A DNA stretch of 6,938 nucleotides from Bacillota bacterium. Its GTDB lineage: Bacteria > Bacillota > Clostridia > Oscillospirales > Acutalibacteraceae. How positions within the stretch are numbered: the stretch's first letter is position 1; each line of letters starts with the position of its first letter. Under the pieces are notes generated by a model. The model was not told the origin of the DNA, searched no databases, and saw only the letters and a program-made list of their open reading frames with translations. Positions 1 to 5,001 of the stretch are shown piece after piece. Where the stretch lies: positions 1 through 6,938 of the forward strand of contig JAEXDU010000218.1 of the NCBI GenBank assembly GCA_023401495.1, read 5' to 3'. A program made the translations under genes and the position numbers.

Positions 1-864
1 TATTACGGATGGCTATTGCCGCTAGGCATCATTTCAGGCCTGATCGGTTCGCTTCTGAACCGCACGCTGCTCGAATTTCAAAAGTGGTACACCAAGCTCT
101 CCGCACCGGTGCGTCCGTGCGCAGCACTGCTGATTGCGCTGCCCTGTGGGCTGTTTCTGCCTCTGACGCTGGGCGGCGGACGCGATCTGATCCGCCTTTC
201 CGAAAGCACACAGCTCGGCCTTGGCATGCTTTTTATTTACCTGATTGTAAAGCTACTGTTTACCGGCGCCAGCTTTGGCAGCGGTGTACCGGGCGGCATC
301 TTCTTCCCCATCCTCACCGTAGGTGCGCTCTCTGGCAGTATCGTAGGGTACGCTGCTTCCGGAATGGGCCTGCCGCCGCAGTATATTTCGGATTTTGCCG
401 TATGTGCCATGGCCGGCGCGCTTGCGGCTTCTGTAAAAGCGCCCGTTACCAGCATTCTGCTCACGGCAGAGATGTCCGGCTCGCTGGTTCATCTGCTGCC
501 GGTGGCAGCCTGCGCATTTGTCGCACTCCTCGTTTCAGACATGCTGAAAATCGAGCCGATCTACGATTCCCTGCTGGATCGCTACCTGGAAAAGAGCGGG
601 AATTCCTCCCCTCATCCCGAGCAGGGCGGCCTGATTGAGTTCCCGGTGGAATACGGGAGCACTGCCGCAAATCGTACGGTAAAAGAGGTCAAATGGCCGC
701 AGGGTCTTTTGATTGTGGGTCTGCGGCGCGGAACCAAGGAACTGATCCCCAGCGGCAAAACGCTGATTCTTCCCGGGGATTATCTGGTCATTCTTTCTTC
801 GGAAACACAAGAGAGGAATATCCGCGAGCAGGTGCGCTGTCTGTGCCGAACTGCGCAGGACTAA
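1..864 (+). CDS. ClC-family chloride channel or H+/Cl- antiporter, C-terminal part with TrkA-C domain (5' partial)
   Basis: Integral membrane protein moving chloride, possibly in exchange for protons. The reading frame is open from base 1, so the start and N-terminal half lie outside the window; 287 residues are visible. Hydrophobic helices fill roughly residues 1-185. The second selectivity-filter motif GIFFP lies at about 99-103, in a GSGVPGG context typical of ClC proteins. The conserved MAGALAASVKAPVTSILLTAE stretch follows at about 136-156. A tyrosine in IEPIYDSLL (about residue 188) fits the central chloride-coordinating Tyr of bacterial ClCs. Residues of about 210-282 match a cytoplasmic TrkA-C (RCK-C) domain, with the features GLLIVGLRRG and LILPGDYLVIL, which in other transporters binds small ligands. 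The gating glutamate region is not visible, so channel and antiporter cannot be told apart. It ends just before a strong terminator shared with the convergent hydrolase gene. Confidence 0.9.
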   Translation, partial: YYGWLLPLGIISGLIGSLLNRTLLEFQKWYTKLSAPVRPCAALLIALPCGLFLPLTLGGGRDLIRLSESTQLGLGMLFIYLIVKLLFTGASFGSGVPGGIFFPILTVGALSGSIVGYAASGMGLPPQYISDFAVCAMAGALAASVKAPVTSILLTAEMSGSLVHLLPVAACAFVALLVSDMLKIEPIYDSLLDRYLEKSGNSSPHPEQGGLIEFPVEYGSTAANRTVKEVKWPQGLLIVGLRRGTKELIPSGKTLILPGDYLVILSSETQERNIREQVRCLCRTAQD

Positions 865-876
865 CCCCCTCAAAAT

Positions 877-922
877 CAGATAGAAAAAAGCCACCGGAGT
901 ACCGGTGGCTTTTTTCTATCTG
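877..922. terminator. Bidirectional intrinsic terminator between ClC gene and hydrolase gene
   Basis: A perfect 21-bp stem (877-897 pairs with 902-922) encloses the 4-base loop AGTA. The GC core GCCACCGG/CCGGTGGC is flanked by six A on the left and six T on the right, so both directions give a GC stem followed by a U-run. It begins 12 bases after the ClC stop and lies about 40 bases beyond the stop of the minus-strand hydrolase gene, so it can end both converging transcripts. Confidence 0.93.
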
Positions 923-964
923 GAGCCGCGGAATATAATCCGCTGCTCTTTTGTATTCCATTTT

Positions 965-1504
965 TTATTTTACAATCTGCGCGAAGGGCTTGAACAGGTC
1001 GCCTTTCGCGGCGCGCATCATTTCAAACAGGGCCATTTCGGTGCTGGTGATCACCGCACCCATCTCGCGCATGCGCTCAAGAGCAATGTTGCGATTCCAC
1101 TCGGTGCGCGACGATACCGCGTCCGACGCAACATGCACTTCATACGGCTGCTTGAGCAGATCGCGCACTGTCTGGTACACACAGACATGCGCTTCAATCC
1201 CGGCCACCAGAAGCTGGCGGCGGCCCGCATCGCGCAGCTGCTGCTGGAATTCCTCACTGTCGCAGGCGCTGAAGAAAATCTTCTCAATCGCAGGCTGATC
1301 ACCCAGCAGCTCGCGCAGGGACGGAGCCGTTGGCCCAAGGCCCTTCGGGTATTGCTCCAGAATCAGAATCGGCATCTCAAACAGTTTGGCTGCCTGAATC
1401 AGCTTTGCGCAATTCTCCAGAACCATATCGGGCTCAAACATGCTCTGTGCAAGTTTTCCCTGCATATCAATCAACAGCAGTGCCGCATTTTCTTTTACCA
1501 ACAT
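965..1504 (-). CDS. Isochorismatase-family cysteine hydrolase (YcaC/ISOC-like)
   Basis: Cytoplasmic 179-residue alpha/beta hydrolase of the isochorismatase/nicotinamidase superfamily. The three catalytic positions expected for the family are present: Asp13 in LLLIDMQGKL, Lys75 in IEKIFFSAC, and nucleophile Cys108 in VAGIEAHVCV, including the usual cis-peptide region just before the cysteine. EQYPKGLGPT (50-59) and the later SDAVSSRTEWNR and STEMALFEM segments resemble the YcaC-related/ISOC1-ISOC2 subgroup rather than true isochorismatases or nicotinamidases, so the substrate is unknown. The length is that of a complete single-domain member. The ATG at 1504 is preceded by GGGAGGA (1512-1518) at a normal distance. 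A sigma-A-like promoter lies at 1535-1563, and the gene ends against the shared terminator at 877-922, so it is probably monocistronic. There is no signal peptide. No siderophore or NAD genes are adjacent to suggest a pathway. Confidence 0.92.
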   Translation of the reverse strand: MLVKENAALLLIDMQGKLAQSMFEPDMVLENCAKLIQAAKLFEMPILILEQYPKGLGPTAPSLRELLGDQPAIEKIFFSACDSEEFQQQLRDAGRRQLLVAGIEAHVCVYQTVRDLLKQPYEVHVASDAVSSRTEWNRNIALERMREMGAVITSTEMALFEMMRAAKGDLFKPFAQIVK

Positions 1505-1534
1505 AACGCATTCCTCCCAGAGCTTTTTGATTTC

Positions 1535-1563
1535 ATTTTAGCCGATTCACCGGAGTAATGCAA
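1535..1563 (-). promoter_or_regulatory. Probable sigma-A promoter of the isochorismatase-family gene
   Basis: On the minus strand TTGCAT (1558-1563) is followed by a 17-base spacer and TAAAAT (1535-1540). The -10 differs from consensus at one position and the -35 keeps the TTG core. Transcription would start near 1528, giving a leader of about 25 bases that contains the ribosome binding site GGGAGGA. Confidence 0.6.
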
Positions 1564-1658
1564 CCCGCCAGCTCTTTTTGCGAATAAACCGGCCGTAGCG
1601 GCGATCGGAAAATTCATGCCACATTCTTCCATTTCAACAAGCAGACCGCTTCTTTTTC

Positions 1659-1756
1659 GTATATTTATCTAAATTTAAAAAATGCACATCGTTAAATATA
1701 TACTTTTTATGGTAAAGCTGTTATAGTATAGACAATCACTTGATTGATTTATCAAG
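1659..1756 (+). promoter_or_regulatory. AT-rich promoter region of the SDR gene with a CTTGAT...ATCAAG dyad
   Basis: The 1505-1787 gap between the divergent hydrolase and SDR genes is GC-rich near the hydrolase and sharply AT-rich from about 1650. A -10-like TATAGT lies at 1722-1727. No good -35 lies 16-18 bases upstream (TATACT at 1699-1704 is the nearest), which suggests a weak or activator-dependent promoter. Just after the expected start, CTTGAT (1739-1744) and ATCAAG (1751-1756) form an inverted repeat with a 6-base spacer, a possible operator or short leader hairpin. An imperfect inverted repeat, GTATATTTA (1659-1667) and TAAATATATAC (1693-1703), lies upstream and could be an activator site. 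The placement of elements is inferred from sequence only. Confidence 0.4.
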
Positions 1757-1787
1757 CTACCATTTTATAATATTAGGAGGATGCCGT

Positions 1788-2534
1788 ATGAAATTGAAGG
1801 ACAAGATTTGCATTGTTACCGGCGCAAGCTCCGGTATGGGACGTGCCATCGCCAGGCTGTTCGCGAACGAGGGTGCCACCGTAATTGCTGTGGCCCGCAG
1901 AAAAAACCGATTGGATGAACTGGCCGCCGAAAATTCCAACATCCATCCTCTGGCAGCAGATATGATGGAAAAGGATCAAGTCATCGCTATGGTAAAAGAT
2001 ACGATCAAAACCTATGGCAGGCTCGATATTCTAGTCAACAACGCGGGAATCATGGACGACTTTACTATGCTCGCCGATGTGTCTGACGAATTGTGGGACA
2101 AGGTGATGCGCGTCAACGTAACCGCGCCGATGGTTGCGATGCGCGAGGCGCTGCCCACGATGGTCGAGCAGGGCGGCGGCGTGATTTTGAATATTTCGTC
2201 GATCGGCGGTCTACAGGGATGCAGGGCCGGCACGGCGTACACGGCCTCTAAACATGCGCTCAACGGCATGACAAAGAACGTCGCGTTCCAGTATGCGCCG
2301 AAGAAAATCCGCTGCAACGCGATTTGCCCCGGCGGCGTGGATACCGAGATTCTGAGTGATTTCTCTCATGTGCATAAAGAGGGCATGGAACGCTCGATGG
2401 CCGGCACCGGCGCGAATTACCGCAGCGGCAGCCCCGAAGAGATTGCCAACGCCGCATTGTTTTTAGCCAGTGATGACTCCAGCCTGATCAACGGCGCCCT
2501 TCTGGTAGCCGATGCAGGCTTTACCGCTTATTGA
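1788..2534 (+). CDS. Classical SDR-family NAD(P)-dependent oxidoreductase
   Basis: A 248-residue short-chain dehydrogenase/reductase, the usual length for the classical subfamily, soluble and probably tetrameric as in its relatives. The cofactor motif TGASSGMG is at 11-18, NNAG at 84-87, and the catalytic tetrad is complete: Asn110, Ser138 (in NISSIGG), Tyr151 and Lys155 (YTASK). ICPGGVDTEI follows the active site as expected. Arg37-Arg38 after the second beta strand point to NADP(H) rather than NAD(H), by inference. The C-terminal SPEEIANAALFLASDDSSLINGALLVADAG-type region (given here only in outline) is typical of FabG-like members, but no fatty-acid genes are near, so the substrate cannot be named. 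The ATG at 1788 is chosen because AGGAGG (1775-1780) sits 7 bases upstream; an in-frame TTG at 1740 lacks such a site. It is single, ending in its own terminator. Confidence 0.93.
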   Translation: MKLKDKICIVTGASSGMGRAIARLFANEGATVIAVARRKNRLDELAAENSNIHPLAADMMEKDQVIAMVKDTIKTYGRLDILVNNAGIMDDFTMLADVSDELWDKVMRVNVTAPMVAMREALPTMVEQGGGVILNISSIGGLQGCRAGTAYTASKHALNGMTKNVAFQYAPKKIRCNAICPGGVDTEILSDFSHVHKEGMERSMAGTGANYRSGSPEEIANAALFLASDDSSLINGALLVADAGFTAY

Positions 2535-2545
2535 ACTCACACACA

Positions 2546-2585
2546 AAAGCAAAGGGCAGGCCGATTATGGCCTGCCCTTTGCTTT
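2546..2585. terminator. Bidirectional terminator between SDR and holin genes
   Basis: A perfect 17-bp stem (2546-2562 with 2569-2585) has the loop GATTAT and a core of GGGCAGGCC/GGCCTGCCC. Its outer arms end in AAAGCAAA/TTTGCTTT, supplying T-rich downstream arms in both directions. It starts 11 bases after the SDR stop and its right arm overlaps the stop codon of the minus-strand holin (2584-2586), so the two convergent genes share it. Confidence 0.85.
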
Positions 2586-3033
2586 ATTTCTGTTCCCCGC
2601 CGGATGGCAGATTTTCTGCCTGCGTCTTCAGATAAGAAATCATCTTTTCCAGAAACGGCGGCAGCTGCACACCGGTTTGCGCAATGTTCTCCAAAATGGA
2701 AAGCAGCTCGTTGCAGATCAGCCATACGGCGACCAGCGACGCTGCGGCGTAGCCGAACGGCAGCGTGATTCCCGTCTGCTCGGCGGCATACGCCGCCAAA
2801 ATGTCGATGACAGCGCCAACGGCAACCAAAAGCCACATGCACACCTTCTTGATGATCCCGCGAATCCCCCGATAAGAACTGACCGTTTCCTTCCGACAGA
2901 TAGAGGCCGCGATGCCCGTGGCGTAGTCGATCACGCTTGTCACTACCAGCAGATAGACCGGTACGGCCAAAATTCCCATCCAGGCGGAAAGCACGGTAAA
3001 ACCTGAAATGGCCGCCACCTTGATTTTTTCCAT
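2584..3033 (-). CDS. Small phage/toxin-secretion-type holin (Holin_4_1, TcdE-like)
   Basis: A 149-residue membrane protein with the pattern of the toxin-secretion/phage-lysis holin family (PF05105, the family of phage holins and clostridial TcdE). The diagnostic pieces are VIDYATGIAAS (34-44) ending the first hydrophobic stretch (about 8-44), then SSYRGIRGIIKKV (52-64), a second membrane stretch (about 65-84), a third (about 92-107), and ICNELLSILENIAQTGVQLP (106-125) with a charged, proline-rich C-tail. Holins form pores in the cytoplasmic membrane that release endolysin or other proteins. ATG 3033 is preferred: AAGGGAG (3040-3046) is 6 bases upstream, while the in-frame ATG at 3057 has a hairpin and no ribosome binding site before it. 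No endolysin, toxin or phage structural gene is in the window, so its role here is unknown; it could be a phage remnant or a domesticated secretion pore. Confidence 0.85.
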   Translation of the reverse strand: MEKIKVAAISGFTVLSAWMGILAVPVYLLVVTSVIDYATGIAASICRKETVSSYRGIRGIIKKVCMWLLVAVGAVIDILAAYAAEQTGITLPFGYAAASLVAVWLICNELLSILENIAQTGVQLPPFLEKMISYLKTQAENLPSGGEQK

Positions 3034-3058
3034 GTTCTTCTCCCTTCTTCCATTCATT

Positions 3059-3089
3059 TTTCCACACAGTGCTTGGCACTGTGTGGAAA
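3059..3089. repeat. 31-base near-perfect dyad in the holin leader
   Basis: A 14-bp perfect inverted repeat (3059-3072 with 3076-3089) with the 3-base centre TTG; the arm core is CCACACAGTGC. On the holin strand the hairpin ends about 12 bases upstream of the ribosome binding site at 3040-3046 and is followed by AAAAATG rather than a U-run, so it does not look like a terminator. It may be an RNA leader structure affecting stability or translation, or a protein-binding site. Confidence 0.75.
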
Positions 3090-3104
3090 CGCCTCTATCC
3101 ACCC

Positions 3105-3146
3105 AAAAAAACTACCGGAACTTTCCCCTTAAAAGGAAAGCTCCGG
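3105..3146 (-). terminator. Minus-strand intrinsic terminator or attenuator upstream of the holin
   Basis: On the minus strand a 12-bp stem (3135-3146 with 3115-3126, continuous in RNA if one G-U wobble is counted) has an 8-base A/T-rich loop and is followed, after TAG, by seven T (3105-3111). It therefore acts in the direction of the holin gene and sits about 70 bases before the holin start. It could be a second terminator behind alr, the end of a small RNA, or an attenuator in the holin leader. Confidence 0.7.
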
Positions 3147-3193
3147 CGATTTGTATAATCGTTCGAAATGGAGTCATCCACTTTAAAACAATG

Positions 3194-3232
3194 AGCGATT
3201 TCTTCCCCGCCTGCTGCGGGGAAGAAATCGCT
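3194..3232. repeat. Perfect 17-bp hairpin without a strong U-run
   Basis: AGCGATTTCTTCCCCGC (3194-3210) pairs perfectly with 3216-3232 around the loop CTGCT. No T-run follows on the plus strand, and only TTTT, about four bases off the stem, on the minus strand, so it is a poor terminator. It lies between two minus-strand terminators and belongs to no gene I can see. Its function is unknown; a structured small RNA or a repeat element are possibilities. Confidence 0.75.
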
Positions 3233-3271
3233 GTACTTACATCACGCTATTGAAAATTGACTTGGCAATAC

Positions 3272-3308
3272 AAAAATCCCCTTGTCAAAGCCCTGCTTTG
3301 ACAAGGGG
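3272..3308 (-). terminator. Intrinsic terminator of alr
   Basis: A perfect 13-bp stem (3296-3308 with 3278-3290) and 5-base loop starts about 12 bases after the alr stop codon. On the minus strand the stem CCCCTTGTCAAAG/CTTTGACAAGGGG is followed by ATTTTTG (T-run 3272-3276). On the plus strand only GTTTT follows, so it works mainly for alr. Confidence 0.88.
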
Positions 3309-3320
3309 TCGTTTTAAAAT

Positions 3321-4520
3321 TCAGCCCTCTTCCTCCGGGCAGATGTAGTTCAGTTGGCCTACCGGCTTGCCATCGCGCAGGAACACACGCGGCACACGCT
3401 TGCCGACCAGGCAGATCATCTCATAATGAATCGTACCGTCCAGCCCGGCAATTTCATCCACGCTGACCTCATTTTCGCCGTCCCGGCCCCAGATCGTCAC
3501 CGTCATGCCCGTGCGGACACCGGGAATATCGGTCACATCCAGAATCACCTGATCCATGCAGACGCGGCCCACCACGCGGGCGCGTTTCCCACAGACAAGC
3601 ATATCGGCCCTGTCGTGCAGGCGGCGAGGGTATCCGTCGGCATAGCCGATCGGCACCGTGGCCAGGGTCGTGCGCCGTTCGGTCACAAATTCCCGCCCGT
3701 AACTCACGCTCGTGCCCGGCTCCACCGTTTTCAGCTGAGAAATCACCGTTTTCAGCTCCATCGCAGGGCGCAGATCCAGATCGCGCCGCATCTGATCCGA
3801 CGGCATCAGACCGTACAAAATCACGCCGGGGCGCACCATGTCGAGGTCCAGCTGCGGGTAATCGACCACCGCGCCGCTGTTTGAGCAATGGCGCAGTTCA
3901 AAGGTAATCCCGCGCTGTTTCAGCTCTTTCACCGCACCGTCGAAGCAGTCATACTGGAACATGGTGAAGTCTTCCCCGGCGCCGCCGTCGTCCGCAACGG
4001 AAAAATGCGTAAAAATGCCTTCCGGAATCAGGCCCGGCTCCTTACAGACAGCTTCGATTTCGGAAAGCGACTCGCTGTCCCTCTCCGGATTCTGATACAA
4101 AAAGCCGATACGGCTCATCCCGCTGTCGAGCTTAATGTGAATCCGCACCCGAACACCGGCGGCTACGGCGCAGTCCGAAAGCTCTTTGCCGTATTCCGCG
4201 GAAAAGACCGACTGCGAAATCGACAGCTCCTGCAGGCGCTCCGCCATCTGAGGCGGCGTATAACCCAAAATCAAAATCGGGCGCAGAATCCCGGTCCGCC
4301 GCAGCTGAACCGCCTCCTCCAGATTGGATACCGCAAACCAGTCCGCCCCTTTTTTCTGAAACTCACGCGACACAAACGACGCACCATGGCCGTAAGCGTC
4401 CGCCTTCACGACACAGCAAATCTTCGTTCTGGGGTCAACCGCCGCACGGATCACATCGTAATTGTGATCCAGAGCATCCAGATCAACCTCTGCCCAGGTA
4501 CGTTTTAAAAAATGATTCAT
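3321..4520 (-). CDS. alr: Alanine racemase (PLP-dependent)
   Basis: Cytoplasmic enzyme interconverting L- and D-alanine, supplying D-Ala for peptidoglycan. The 399-residue protein fits the family length (about 370-400). The PLP-binding lysine is Lys39 in CVVKADAYGHGA. The second catalytic base is Tyr274 in TSVSYGREF. Arg137 in DSGMSRIGF, the RPGVILYG segment (230-237) and Cys-Met-Asp (321-323, GRVCMDQV) complete the usual active-site set. Residues of about 10-240 form the TIM barrel and the remainder the beta domain with PIGYADGYPRR. The ATG at 4520 is chosen because it begins the conserved N-terminus (TWAEVDLDAL) and AAGGA (about 4532-4536) lies upstream. The frame stays open further 5', but that stretch contains the promoter. 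There is a strong promoter at 4596-4624 and a terminator at 3272-3308, so it is probably monocistronic. Confidence 0.97.
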   Translation of the reverse strand: MNHFLKRTWAEVDLDALDHNYDVIRAAVDPRTKICCVVKADAYGHGASFVSREFQKKGADWFAVSNLEEAVQLRRTGILRPILILGYTPPQMAERLQELSISQSVFSAEYGKELSDCAVAAGVRVRIHIKLDSGMSRIGFLYQNPERDSESLSEIEAVCKEPGLIPEGIFTHFSVADDGGAGEDFTMFQYDCFDGAVKELKQRGITFELRHCSNSGAVVDYPQLDLDMVRPGVILYGLMPSDQMRRDLDLRPAMELKTVISQLKTVEPGTSVSYGREFVTERRTTLATVPIGYADGYPRRLHDRADMLVCGKRARVVGRVCMDQVILDVTDIPGVRTGMTVTIWGRDGENEVSVDEIAGLDGTIHYEMICLVGKRVPRVFLRDGKPVGQLNYICPEEEG

Positions 4521-4595
4521 GAAACACCGGTTCCTTATTTTAAATTCAAAATCGGGCGCAAAGCCCGTGCTTCTATTTGTACGGATATGGCTTCT

Positions 4596-4624
4596 ATTAT
4601 AGTACCGCTGTGTGAAATAATCAA
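4596..4624 (-). promoter_or_regulatory. Sigma-A promoter of alr
   Basis: On the minus strand TTGATT (4619-4624), a 17-base spacer and a perfect TATAAT (4596-4601) precede alr. Transcription would begin near 4589, giving a leader of about 70 bases. That leader contains a small GC hairpin (CGGGC 4553-4557 with GCCCG 4563-4567) and the weak ribosome binding site AAGGA. The A/T-rich bases upstream of the -35 could add an UP-like element. Confidence 0.75.
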
Positions 4625-4701
4625 CCGCCGCAGGCAAGATAAAAATACGCAAGAAAACGAACAATTTTTTTTGAAATCGCAAAATCATTCGTCATTCTTT
4701 T

Positions 4702-4731
4702 GGAATTTTTTCAGAATTCAGGGCATATACT
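4702..4731 (+). promoter_or_regulatory. Promoter-like site before the acidic small ORF, possibly sigma-E type
   Basis: CATATACT (4724-4731) contains the sigma-A -10-like TATACT (4726-4731). Upstream TTGGAA (4700-4705) is 20 bases away, too far for a good sigma-A -35. The longer CATATACT fits the sporulation sigma-E/K -10 form (CATAYAMT as I recall it), and GGAATTTT at 4702-4709 lies 14 bases before it, a plausible but poor sigma-E -35. Assignment to a sporulation sigma factor is inference. Confidence 0.4.
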
Positions 4732-4781
4732 GGTAGAACACTTTTTAAAAAAATAAGATAAGGGATTGGGGAGGCGATGAC

Positions 4782-4922
4782 ATGGAACAGACCATGCAGC
4801 TGAATCGCCCTGAAAATCTGGATGATGACCTGTACCGTTGTCTGTACAGCGAACTAACTGCCGGTGTTGACCTGGATGATCTGATTTTCAATGGCGAAGA
4901 ATGGTACGAAAGCGAGCGCTAA
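4782..4922 (+). CDS. Unrecognised 46-residue very acidic protein
   Basis: A short gene that I do not recognise. Support for it being real: ATG 4782 follows a strong ribosome binding site GGGGAGG (4768-4774) by 7 bases, a promoter-like site lies at 4702-4731, and a strong terminator starts about 25 bases after the TAA. The product has 13 Asp/Glu against three Arg and no Lys or His, so it is strongly negative. Acidic patches are ENLDDDLY (11-18) and VDLDDLIFNGEEWYESE (29-45), with aromatic and leucine residues between, suggesting a short amphipathic helix pair rather than a membrane protein. There is no signal peptide and no metal-binding Cys cluster (one Cys, 20). It reads divergently from alr and converges on purL. 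It could be a small regulator, inhibitor or sporulation-phase protein, but the sequence does not show which. Confidence 0.7.
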   Translation: MEQTMQLNRPENLDDDLYRCLYSELTAGVDLDDLIFNGEEWYESER

Positions 4923-4936
4923 AGGATATGAAAACC

Positions 4937-4996
4937 AAAAAACAGAAAGGCTGTCGCAGAGCTCCAAAGGAGCAGCCGCGACAGCCTTATTTTTTT
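4937..4996. terminator. Bidirectional terminator between the acidic ORF and purL
   Basis: An 11-bp stem (4947-4957 with 4978-4988, core GGCTGTCGC/GCGACAGCC) encloses an inner 5-bp hairpin (GCTCC 4961-4965, GGAGC 4969-4973). A run of seven T follows on the plus side (4990-4996) and six A precede on the left (4937-4942), giving a U-run on the minus strand after the purL stop. It ends the small ORF transcript and purL. Confidence 0.88.
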
Positions 4997-5001
4997 GTTG
5001 T

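Noticed and set aside
905..1558. Plus-strand open frame of 217 codons opposite the hydrolase
   Set aside because: It starts inside the terminator at 877-922 and lies antisense to a gene with an intact catalytic triad; no ribosome binding site.
1740..1787. Upstream TTG start for the SDR
   Set aside because: No ribosome binding site and it overlaps the dyad; AGGAGG sits at the right distance from ATG 1788, where the family N-terminus begins.
2584..3033. Prophage region
   Set aside because: Only one phage-like gene is present; no integrase, structural, lysin or att-like repeats flank it in the window.
3154..3159. TATAAT on the plus strand as promoter of a small RNA reading toward alr's end
   Set aside because: Perfect -10 hexamer but no -35 near 17 bases upstream (AAAAGG) and no TGn extension; too weak to call.
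3888..4508. Plus-strand open frame of 206 codons opposite alr
   Set aside because: Antisense shadow of alanine racemase with no recognisable motif.
4521..4688. N-terminal extension of alr with a hydrophobic, signal-like start, as in membrane-bound racemases
   Set aside because: The stretch contains the TTGATT-17-TATAAT promoter, so most of it is upstream of transcription; the conserved family N-terminus begins at the ATG at 4520.
4521..4781. Riboswitch in the alr/small-ORF gap
   Set aside because: Apart from a small 5-bp GC hairpin in the alr leader and the promoters there is no conserved riboswitch core that I can recognise, and the leader of about 70 bases is short.
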